64,000 bases of DNA from Cladocopium goreaui (lineage: Eukaryota; Sar; Dinophyceae; Suessiales; Symbiodiniaceae): positions 1 to 64,000 of the forward strand of contig CAMXCT020000893.1 in assembly GCA_947184155.2 (NCBI GenBank), read 5' to 3'. The notes below the pieces were generated by a model. That model was not told the DNA's origin and made no database searches. It saw nothing but the letters and a program-made list of their open reading frames with translations. Shown piece after piece: positions 1 through 12,000 of the stretch (positions are counted from its first letter, which is position 1; every line of letters begins with the position of its first letter). The translations under genes and the position numbers were made by a program.

Positions 1-3000
1 GCAGTTTGGATGAAGGTCCATTCTCAGGTTCGACGTCCATTTCATCATCGTCTTCCTCTTCAACGATCTCGTCGTCTTCCTGCTGAGTTTCCTCCTCCTG
101 ATCCATTTCCTCGTCATCGCCTTCGTTGTAGTCGACCTCGTCAGGGTTGAAGCCATAATCGTTGGATTCAGATACGTTTTCTTGTGCTTGGTGGACCGTA
201 TCCTTGAACAACGATTCTTCTTGTCGACGAACCTCCTCATCGAGCTCTTTCTTTGTGGCTTCATCTTCATCGTCTTCAGGAGCTTGTAGTCTATATGGTC
301 GAATTCCACAGCTCTCAAGCTCTGTCCAGCAAACTAGACACACTGCCAACTTCGTCGGCGTCTCATTGAGACAATGAGGGCAATGACGGCAACCTGAAGT
401 TTGCACCCTCTTGCGTTCGACGATGTAGTCGATCAGCTTGATGCGGGCGAGGTATTGTTCTTGTCCGCCAGGCTCAATGAGATTGTTCCTGAATTGGTTG
501 ACGATGTTCATTGCATCCATGGTGATCTCGTCGTACGGTTGCTTTTCGGCGTCAATGCATTGACTTGCGACCCTCAGAATGGACTCCTTGGTGGCGACAG
601 TTCTTGACTTGACAGTGCCTGACCGGACTACCTGGTCGTCGCCCGACGGAACGAACAACCGGAGCCATGTCTTGTTGTTTTGATCTTTCGGATCTTGAAT
701 CCATCCTCCTTTGATCGCTGAGAACGGGATGATCTTTGGCGAAACGATCTGTCCCGAATCGGTCAATCGACCACCGTACTCCACCATCAAGGTCTCGGTC
801 GGGATGAAGAGGCAGATGTAGTCCCCCTTTCGCGTATCAACGCTCTTCGTGATGGTCCATGACCTATGATCCCATGGCACATATGGGTTGAAGAACGTGA
901 ACATACGATGACCTTCTCCAAGACCTCCCGGAATTAATCCTTGCCTCCAAATGCTTCGGAGGTTGGTCTTCTTCGTGATGTGGAAGCAAACCGGTAATGA
1001 CATGATGGTGTTGGGCGCGATCGGATGCGAGAGCAATGATGACAGCAACAAGACGTCATCTCTGGAGGATCCCTCCTTGTGTCCCGTTGGGGCGCGGACT
1101 GCAACTGGATAGAGCAGTAGTCCCTCGTCGGGGATGTGCGTGTCCGCATTGACTTTGTTGTCAATGCACGTCAGGCTGCTGCGATCAATGTCCTTGTTGA
1201 TCCCGAACGCCAAGACTTGTTCACGCACACGACGTCCATATCGGGCACAGTGGAACATGATCTTGAACAGCAATGTCATGCGATAGTTCGCCTCATTGAC
1301 ATTCCATGCACTTTGATCGTTTGCTCTTCCTTTGGGGGCGAGGAAGACATGCGGCCAGCGTTGGTACTCATGTCTCCAGATGGACTCACATTTGAGTACT
1401 TCCTCAATGACTCAATGGGCACCCAGCCGGCGTCGTCACAAAACAGACTTTGTGATTCTGATGCCTTCCCCACATTGTGTCGTAGGATCCTGTTCAGTGA
1501 TGTGCTCACCTTGTCCTCATAGCTGTCGAGCCGATTGCCAGTTTCGAAGCGATAGTTTGCCGCATATTCCACACCGCCAAAGTAGAAGCAGTTGAAGAAA
1601 TGGGCTCCCGTCGTAGGGATGATTTTCAAGAAACCATCTTGCGGCGCTTCGATCCGTTTGTAGAAGGGTTTTCTGATGTTGTTGTCGGAGTAATTTGCGA
1701 GGAACTCTTGTACTGACCAAGTGTCACCTCCTCCTCTGACAATAGCGTCCCGGATCACTTCGTTGAGATCAACGACATTCTGGGGTCCAAGCTTGGTAAC
1801 ATCACGCCCTTCAATGCAAAACCTACCATACTCATCGAGGTCTCCAACTTCGGACATAGTCCTGATGCTGTCGTACCATTGGTACTCACTAAACCTCGGT
1901 TTTGTAGGCTCATCCGTTTGCCCTGACCCTTCAGTAGCACCCGATCCGTCCTTTCTGTGCTCAGGCGGTTCCATCTCGACGTCATCAGATGTGGGACTAT
2001 CAGCCTCGAGCGACGCTCGGACGGCCTTTAGCACCTTTCTGACTTCATCCTTCTTCTCATGATCACATTCAAGGTGACCATGTTTGGTGCTACCACAGTA
2101 CAAACACACATTGACATCCTCAGAGACAGTGAAGAGTTTTCCCAACGCATCCAAGAGTTGTTGTTTTCCGGAGATCTCTGAGTCCCTGACCACATCAGTG
2201 GGGTCGTTTGCTGGCTCATCAGCTTCCTCCTCCCCAGGGTGAGCCGACGACTCGTCACCTGGCTTGGCGTCGGCATCAGCGCCCATGCTTGCGTCATCCC
2301 CTGTGATATGGTGCTTTCTTCGATACTGAGAGAATACCTGATCTTTCTCCCACTCTGTGAGGCAGCAGAAGTTGATCAGCGATTCATATCCGGGGATTGC
2401 GTGGATGATCTTCATGACCCTTTCGGCTTCTGCAGTCTGCAGTGTGCAGTCAAAAGATCCCCGTCTCTTGTCATTAATGGTGTTTGTAGTTCTGGAGGTT
2501 GATGTGAATTGAGCCAATGCCTTCTCCAAGCCGTTGAGGAATTCGGCAGGATCAACGCTGGCATTGAAGACATTCACAACTCCTTTGGCCATGTTTGCTA
2601 CATCCAAGACGCCAAGCCAAAACTCGATGATGTCCCCAGTCTTCTCGGCTGATGCACGGGAGAATCCGAAGATTTCGTTCCTTTCCTTCACCTCAGGAAC
2701 AGCGACCTTCTCGAAGAAGTCCTTGTACGCGACATTTCCGCAGTCTTTCGTGACCCTGTAGACTAGGAGCCACTTCTTCGCGACCTCATCATAGATTCTT
2801 TCGCGGTAGATGCTGAATTGTTTGCCGCGTCCATTCCGGAAGATCTCCAGAGCTTGCCTCTTCGATACCCTGACTCCCCCCATGTGCGAAAGAGACTTCA
2901 TCAAGTGCTCCCCATACGGCAATAAAGCGTTTGAAATCAAAGAAGATGCCGTGAATGTAAGCCACATCTGAAATCCTTGATTGATGTCAACTACGTCGAC

Positions 3001-6000
3001 ACCAAGATCCTCAAATGCGACCTTCAGTCTGGCCGCCAGGAGCAAGACGGATTTCCTGGCTTCTAATGTGGGAGCGGAGCGCTTGTAGTGATCTTGGGTG
3101 TTGGCAGAGCAGTTGATGCAATGGGTCGGTTTCACCTGGCATGTTTCGATCTCATCCATCGTTGCCGCATTTCTGCAGCAACCACATAAGATGTCAGAGC
3201 TCTCCTTGTCGATGGTAAACCACATGCATCGATCTGATACAACTGGCTCCAGCTCATGAGTGCCGACCACTGGTTCAACCCATCGGGTCTTAAACCTCTT
3301 GTCCTTTGTGAATCTGTTGATGGCGGTTCCAGGGCCTCGTTGGAAAATGGTTGTGTCATCGGTCGCATAGTCACCTGGGGTCATTTCGCCACTTGCGATT
3401 TTGAATGCCTCAGTTGGGCCAGTCATGTCCTCCAACACCTTTGTGTTGATACCGGACTCATCAGGTTTGAATGCTCCTTCATTGAGTACGGATACATACT
3501 CCCTGTTTGTGGCACACATGAGGAAAACTCTTTGGCGAAATAGGTTCTTCTCGATGACAGACCAAATTGCAGTCTTTCCCAAGGTCCCCTTTTTGGTCGT
3601 GCTCAATATTGGGTACTGTTTTCCAAATTGGGAATACATCGACCGCCACATTCTCTGGTCAGACGTCACTAAGATCCCCTGGAGCCTCATCTTCTCGATC
3701 AGCTCAACTGCGATTCTTGATGTGACGGAGTCCATACCGTTGAACATGGAGTCGTTGTTGATGGCGACCATCAAGGGTCGGGATGTGACTTGATCAAGGT
3801 CAATAACCCCTTTGATAAACTGATTCTGAAAATCATTCTCGAGCATTACACAGTGGGGTGGCTTCTGTTCATGGAGGAACTGCAAAGATAACCAAAGATG
3901 AACCGTTACCTGGCCATCATCGATGGTATCCGTATTGAGATGTTGCTTGACCTTTTCAAGCGTTTCGAGAAATTGCCGAAGTGGTCGTTCTGATTCAGAA
4001 TCATGGATCTTGAAAACTTCAACACTCTCCCATCCCATGTCAGCTAACCCCATTTGGATGCCATGCGTCCCACTTTGAGTTCCCACGCGGAACATCAAAT
4101 CGGTGATGAGGATGGTCGTCCCAGCCCTGAAGTCACCGGCCAACATGTCAACCTCCCTTGGACCGCTCGGTGCTTCAATGATCCTGCATGCAAGCGGGTT
4201 CGTGATCATCTTCTTGATTCGGCCCAATTCGGACTGGTTGGCGACGTTCACGTCATGGTGTCCAAGCATCATCAGCATTCCTGCCGTTGACAGGTAGCAT
4301 CCAGTCCGCGTCAACATGTACTTGCGGACGATATGGCTATAGCACCTAAGCCAATCCTTCTCGGAGATTGTGGATGCTGTATCCTCAGTAACGACCCCCG
4401 GATTGCAGACTCCGAATACCATGCAGGCGTAGGCCGTCACTCTCCTCAAATACTGTGCCCAAGGTGCTGATCCCGATGTACTGGCAGCCTGAGCTGCGGG
4501 GCCTTGGACAATTGATAGCAGAAAGTGATCCCGTTCGTCCATCCAAGCAGACGTGATGAACTCTGAGTTCCTTTGGTCGGGCATCGAGGATGTCCTGAAA
4601 AGATATCCATTTGGCACCCGAGGAATTACCCAGTCCTTTCTGGTAGGAGGTGTCGATGGCCTTGGCTTCGAAGGTGGAGCCTTCGGTGGTGGTGCGCTCC
4701 CAGCTGCAGAGCTGTAACCATCGCGTCCACCGGCGGTGGAACTGCTAGGCCCAGTCTGTTGTTGTTGCTGTTGCGCCCGCTGTGCATCGGCTTCCCTTTG
4801 TTGCTTGTCGTTCATCATTCTGATTGGTGAAGGATCCCAACCTGGATGATCCGGTTGACTTGGAGGGTTTCTGCCGTCTTTCGGCATCAGCGGGATGTCC
4901 CAGCCATCGATGTGGGAGACTTCTGTGGCCCCTTGGCCCATCTGGGTGGTGGCTGTGGTCGTCACATAGTCCCGAATACAGGAGAATGTCCTGTTTCGTT
5001 TCTCCACCTCCTCAAACATGCCCTGGTCGGCCCTTTCAATGTTGTAGCCCCCCAACTCCCACAGGTCGTCGCGGAGGTCAATGGCCTGCTTCATTCTGAC
5101 CAGATCAGTCTTAATGATCCCACTCAAGTGTGACATGGATTTGAAGTTCTCCAATCGTGTCATCCACTCATGCAACATCTTGGAAACCATGAGGATGGTT
5201 TGAAGATGGACAACGGCTGCCGTCCGCTCCAAGCTGAGATCATAACTCATCGACATCCAGTCCTCCAGGACGTTCTGGACGATGATGGTCTTACCCTGGC
5301 TGCTGGTCGCTCTGGCGTTGTGACGTCGGAGTGCGTAGCCGAGGCTATAGCTCTCCTCGTACATGATGTTGACCAGATACTTGATGCGGTTTTCAACTTC
5401 ACCTGGCTCAGGTTCCTCTCTCCGCATCGCTTCGAATGACCAGCTTTCCCACTTCCGACGGGCAATCTCCTCGAAGTTCGTCCTCTTCCGGATTTGGTAA
5501 CATGAACTTCCATAAGGAGGGTATGTCTGATTCAAGGATCCAAGGTTCGTTAAGCTTGTATTCGCGATCTTGTCGCGCAATTCCTTAACCGTGATCTCCT
5601 TGTTGATCATACTGTTCTGCCCGGTGTAGTGGTCTTTGAGGGTATCCCATAGTTCATCTATTCTAATCGCACACTCGAAGGTGCACAAGAGCTGCATGAT
5701 GCTTTTCTCATCTGGATTTCTGGCGGCCCCTTCCACCAACTTTGATAACCGGGCCCCTTTGTCAATGAAACTAGTGACGGACATCTTCAACTCATTCTCG
5801 CTGGTCACTTTTGACAACATTTTCATGAGCAACCTGATTGCATGAGTTACGAATGCTCTGCCACTTCTGTCCATGACAAAGGCTAAGGCCACGACGACGG
5901 GAGGAGAAATCTTCACTCGATTCAACCATTCGTCAATGTCCTTGTCCCTGCAACCCCTGAAGTTTGTCTCCTCGTAGGTGGAGAATGGAGCAGGAAGGTT

Positions 6001-6096
6001 GTGCTCTTGGCTCTTCTCCTTGATTAGGGACAAAGTTGATTTCAGTGAGCCGATACCTTTGGCCGCTGAGGGGATCACAAGGTCAGCTCCAGCCAT
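1..6096 (-). CDS. KptA/Tpt1-like, zinc-knuckle protein module (partial, frameshifted)
   Basis: This is the downstream module of the giant open frame, beginning at an in-frame Met (codon 3656 of the long frame) and running past the window edge. About 1,450 residues at its N-terminus resemble no family I can name with a function. They include a Gln/Pro-rich linker (about 4650-4830) and a later retroviral-type CCHC knuckle, C-x2-C-x4-H-x4-C, near 2080-2115. At 690-1515 come KptA/Tpt1-like features: an ILRHNVGK motif, then DDAGWVPI, and beyond a frameshift an HITKKTNLRSIWRQGLIPGG stretch followed by an FFNPYVPWD segment. KptA/Tpt1 enzymes move a 2'-phosphate from RNA to NAD+. The usual QGH motif is not evident, so activity is uncertain. 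After the fold come a CxxCxxC...CxxC cluster (about 310-390) and a very acidic tail. The frame changes at a tandem duplication at 1403-1418. It may be a separate trans-spliced gene or a true fusion to the copia polyprotein. Confidence 0.6.
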
Positions 6097-9000
6097 TGCG
6101 AAGACCGAGATGAGGCAAGGAGAATCCGGATCCGTCAAGGCGCACCAACGACGCAGGTAACAGCCTGACTTCACCTTCAATCTACCTCTAACGGGATCCG
6201 GATCCGCCAATAGCGATCCACGACGTGGATACAGCCTCAGCTTCACCTTCACACCGCCTCGTTGGGTGATGAAGTTAATGAGTAGTTGTTCATTGATGGT
6301 CTTCTCATTAACGTTGCATTCAAAGTCGTTCACAATGACACATGCACATGACTTCGACTCATGGTGATCTACCTCATCTAATACCTTTGGTCGATATCTC
6401 CTTCCATAAGCGTTGTTGATCAACATTTGATTTGTGACACCCCGAAGAATACATCTGACAATCTTCTCGGTGTATAATTGTGTTGCACGTGTTTCTCTAC
6501 CCGCACATTGACCGTGGATGTGTGAGCCATCACATTTTGCATGTAAGTCAAAGAACTCGACCCCCCACGATACGATTCTCCATGGCTTCTTGATCGCGGT
6601 CCCAACATCTTTGAATTTTGATGTCAAACCATACATGCATCCATCAAAGTCATGCACGGTTGACTGGGTCCCATTAATCAGAAACTTCATTCTCTCGTCA
6701 TTCCAATAGTCGCATCCCCGAGGTAGTTCCAACAATGCCATAGCATGCAAGACATGTACACGTTGCAGACACAATGTGAACTCTTCCCATAGCTCCCAAT
6801 ACAGAAATGCTTTCATTCTGATGTTGTGTGCTGTGACCTCACTCACGTTTTTGTTCAAACGATTCCACGGTGAACCACCGGTGCAAGGTCCCGCAAAGAA
6901 CACGCAGTCACTAGGGCCCCTGATGCAACGTCTCCATTTCGCCCTTCCGTAGTTAGACATCAGGTTGTCATCTTCGGTAATTGTGACCACATGCATCATC
7001 TTGAACCGACTTTGTGTGTGAATCTTTGTGATGATACTTTGCGTTTCAGCACACATGAGGAGCAAACATGGGACATCATCTTTCATTTCATAGAGGTTGA
7101 GTGATATGATAACGTCATCGAGTACTCTTCCGAGAAAATCAGCGTAAGATTGCTTGAAATGATATGTCAGAGTCTTCCCATTCTTTCGGTGGAGTGTCAT
7201 CTGAATATCCCAATCATTTTGTTTTCTGGTCTCATGCTTCAGCTTGTAGTGATGGGCTATAAACATGTCATCCAACGGAATGATTTTCATGTTTCCATCA
7301 AGGATACAGGTGACCACTGTGTCCTGGCACGATGCCCTGTCCTCCACATCAGACCCGCTGTCCATCACATCTTTGATGTCTGCATTGGATATGATCTTGA
7401 AGGTAGTGGTCCCTGTCCAAAATTCATTTCTCTTATTGGTCTTATCGATGTTATTCCCCGCCAATCTCCATGAGTCGTGGATCAATCTCCCACTTGACTG
7501 AAACACTTGGTTGGTTTCCCGTGCATCTCTAAACCGTCTCAGCTTACATGGTAGAAAGTCAGCCTCTTTGGGGGTAAACATCTTTCTTCTTGGTACCTTG
7601 TGCACTCTCGTCAATGTAGTTTCATCCTTCCATATCCATTCATCTTGATCACATTCATTTTTGGATATTTTCTTTCCCTTTCTTGATGACGTTGTGGGGT
7701 TATAGGCTTTGTCCCTTGATACCCTACCAGCAATCACGTCACCACCGGCAAAGATAATTCGTTGTCGATTGGGATCTTTGTTTTCTGTAGGATATGGATC
7801 ATCATTGGGGTCCCCCGACGGAGGAAATCCCATTGGAAGACTACCCCATCCAGAACTCCCCCCATGAACAACTCGAAGAAGCGTGTTGATCACCCGAGCA
7901 GTACCACAAGGAGCTGCATGAATTGTTGTGGGGTCATTTCCATGGGATTGATGACAAAATAGTTGACCCACCCCCACAGTTAACTGAGGATACTTCAGGA
8001 CTGGAGTCTGACGAGTCGGCACCGCGGCAGCATGGAGCCCTTGTCGTGCTGTTGACGCCGGGTGTCCCGGTGAGACAATGCCGGCTGATTGCCTAGTAAT
8101 CACCGACGGCGATATACTAGATTGACACGGATGGTATTGGAAACAAGCTCGTTCTACCCATTGATCGAAACGGTCTTGTTGCTGAACGGGTGGAACTCGA
8201 TCCTCAACCTTGATCCATTTTCCATGAGAAAGTATCCAGGTACTTCTCAAACAATCATGGGGTAATGATACACCAGGTGGTCGTTTTCTAAAGAAGGTTG
8301 GCGTCTTAACAACCAGTATGGGATCCATGCCAGGTAGTTGTTGTACTTGTTCTTTACCAGAAAGACCCTTCTGATACACCTCAGGTGGTAGAATAGGTAT
8401 TTCGGTATATGGAAAATTTGGAACATCTTGAGTTTTGGTTTGAAACACTTGTCGGACAGTGGTATCGACATCCGTGGTGGGTGAGACCATATCGAGCAGA
8501 TCTTTCGTACCGATGTCACCAGGGTCCAACAGGTTGATGAGCATACATGCTCTTTTCCATGCCAACGGATTCTTGAAACCTTTGGTGTGAATGTCAGCGG
8601 CCATTTTCGAGGTCACCTCATACATGAGTACGTAGTTCTCCCGAGTAAAATGTTCATGGAGGGATGTGATGGCTATGCCATGGGTCCTCTCAAGATGCCG
8701 CATAGTAGGGTTACGACCCGACCTGACTACACCTATCATGCCCTGATTGTCATCATGGAACAATAATTTGGGCGACTTTCCCGTCAGCGTTTCCCAAATG
8801 CTCATAGCGGGCAAACCCATAGTACGGAGGGTGACATCGGCTGCCACGATTTCAGCCTCAGGCGTCGAATGGCTTACGCATCCTTGCCGTTTGCTGCCCC
8901 CGGACAAAGGAAACCGTGTGTGGTTACCCTGAATATGCATATGAGATCCTGAAGTAGATCTCAAAGACTGGGCACACCCTGCAAAATCAGCATCCGCAAA

Positions 9001-12000
9001 TAAATACAAAGTCAATTCATTGAAGTTGTCCCCAACCCATCCGGTCATTCTTTTAGATAGGCTGGAATTCACGTAGCACATCAAGTGATACAACTTTGCA
9101 TCGTCATCAATGGTCCACTTTGTTACATTCCTGGCCAGGGAATTAATGGAACGAAGCAGATCGAAACGAGCAATCCTCGCCGCGTACAGCAGCTTCATCA
9201 ACACGCTGGCAGCGTGTGGCGCTAATGCACCTCTCTCAGACTCCCCAGGCGAGACGTCTTCCCCTTGGGTTCCTTGTTCATAAAACAATGGAGCGTCCGG
9301 ATCAAATTCATGAGTGCACCATGGACATACTTTCTTGTTCTTGGGGTTCCCGGGACATGGTGCTCTAGACTTATGTTTCTTTGTTTCTTCAGGTAGACTT
9401 GGAGTAGATACATGTTTCAGCTTCGTATCTTTTCCAACAATGTCCAAGTACTTCTCAACCGACAGTTTCAACAAACCTTCCATGTCATAGGTCATGGTTG
9501 ATACCGGGGTACCATCATGAAGTTTGGTAGATCCCTTTCTCAAGACACAACCAAGATAGAGCCCCAAGTCAGTCTCCGGCTCGATGTTGAGTTTTGATCT
9601 GAGCATCTCCCAACCCTTAGTCAGGTTCTCTTCCGGTCCTGCCAGCTTTAAGTCGTCTACATAGATGACAAGAAGTAACTTCAGTTTCTTATGAAAATAC
9701 ATAGAAGGCCATTCTTCTCCAACAGGAACGAAGTCGAGTTCTCGAACTTTCCGATCACAATGCTGTTCCCACATTGTTCCCGAATCGGGGTGGCCGTACA
9801 AAGCTTTAACCAATCTTACAACTGGCCTACGGAATTTTCGAATATCGACATCGTCTGGCCAAGCATCTTCGGGTAGCTCAACCCAACATGGTGGTCCGGT
9901 TAGTTTTGCTTGAATGTATGCTTGAATGGCGTCGGCAAGTTTTACATTATGGCCCGGAAGACACCCATAGAAATCAGCCCATCTCGATGCCTCAAAAGTA
10001 GCTGGAGAATTGCCCAAGTCCTGGAAGAAAGCAGCCTCCCAGAATTGGTTCTTCACCTGATTACCAAGCAAGACACCTCGCCCTTTGAATTTTCTACTAG
10101 GGCTTCCTGCAGGCAACTGGTAGTTTTTCTCAACACAGATTCCATGTACTCTGGCCATATGAACCTCTGTCTTGTTTGCTTTTGCTTCACGAACAACGTC
10201 ATCATATTCTCTTATAACACTGAAATCATAGACTCCAGCAGCGTGTTGACCTAACCATTCCTTCCTCATGGCCTTACGTGCATCGTCGTTTTCCATCATT
10301 TCCTTTCGACCAACAGGCCTTGCGACTGCAGTGTTGAACATCTTGTTGATATTTATTCCATCACCATTTGAATTTATCTTTTCTCGATGATCATCACAAT
10401 GATTAATGCATGGCATGCATGGAAATGGAAGGAAAACATCACTGAGGCCACGAGCGTCTTGGGGTACATCGTTGGTGCTGTGCAAGGTCGCAGCAGCCAC
10501 CACTTTCCCCTGGTTGAAGTCATACACTTTGTCGTTGTTCCATGTAGCCTTCGGTCCCCTGCCACTCTCGATCTCAGACCATTCATCCCAATCCATCAAG
10601 AAGTCATCATCATCAGGTACATCAGTGTCTGATAGATCAGAATTGCATGGGGCAGAGGCAGGAATCCCTCTCCCGACGGGAGAAGAGGACCCTTTTCCAT
10701 ATTGAAAAACTTTGCCCCTTCGAACGTAGTCTTGGGACATGGCTACTCCAGAAACATGATCGCCTTTGTCGTCTTTCTTGGAAGATTTGGCTTTCTTGGC
10801 TTTTTTCTCTTTCTTCTTTTCTTCTTTTCTCTTTGCTCGCTCTTCGCTCTCCTTGATTTTCGCATCGCTCTTCTTCTTTTCTTTTTCAGCTTCAATCTTC
10901 TTCTCCTCGGCCTTAGCGATGCCCTTTCTGACAGTCGGTGACATCTTCCTCCACTCGTCAGGGGTATACTTTGATGGCCTGGGAGTAGTTGATATTCTGC
11001 GAAAACCACGTTCGTCAATACGATACGGATGACCGCGAGCATTGAGCTTCACCCATTCACCATCGTCATTCAGGTACACGACCCCATCCCCGGCCTTTCC
11101 AACGGAGTAATGTTCTGGCCCTCCTTCTGGAACATGAAGGTCTGGATGTGCGGGCTTATCGATACCTGGTGGTCCCATTCTTTCAGATATTTCACCAAGG
11201 AGTCTTTCAGCTTCCAACTCCCCTTCCGTCTTCCCTTGTGGGACCTTCGACGAAGGTACACCACCGCCACCATGACCATCGTCATCACCTCCATCTTCAT
11301 CATCATCACCATCGTCCGGAGGAGGTGGCGGTAGAATTTCTGGGTTTCCTTCAAGACGATCTTTTACTTTTAATCCCTCAATGGAAACATTGATCCTTTC
11401 ATACTCTGACTTGCATGGGAATTCAAGGGGTTCTTTTAGTTCGACCCTTTCGGTATAGTGCGGAGTCCTCAATTTGGCGACGGGTTTCTCAGCGTCATAG
11501 GCCAAGTTCTGCTTACTCCAATCACATAATGCCCATACCCTGTACTTTCTCGACCAATGGAGCCCGGGACCTATGGAGTATCCGGCGAACACTCCAGGAG
11601 ATCCCATGGGGTCAAACTTGTGTTGTTGTTCTCGTTCACGTGAACCACTGGGCTTGAAGTACACGAGGGCACCAAAAGGTATCATCTTCCCTTTGAATTC
11701 TTCTCCATGAAGTTTGCACCAAGAACTCACCTCATCATCGTTGGGCTCGATGTTGAGCAGGTGACTTACGCATCTGATAGCGTACATCCAAAAGCATGGT
11801 GGAATCCCTGCTTCAAGTAGACATGTTGTGGTTGCCACGAGCACAAACTGGTTAGTTCTTTCTGCAAGTGAGTTATGCTTGGTCTTTCCGGCCAAGGAAG
11901 TGTCCATTGGGATCTTCAGGATCTTCATTGCCTTGTCGAACTGCGGGGCATCATCGGAGTATGCTTCTCTGATCTTACGACGGCCCATGAACTGTTTGAC

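Noticed and set aside
1360-1395. GTGAGT on the minus strand near the KptA frameshift as an intron donor
   Set aside because: The downstream frame continues the protein without loss if one 8-bp copy is discounted; no acceptor is needed.
1136-1595. Plus-strand frames of 87-128 codons opposite the KptA region
   Set aside because: Shadows of the minus-strand coding sequence; no motif.
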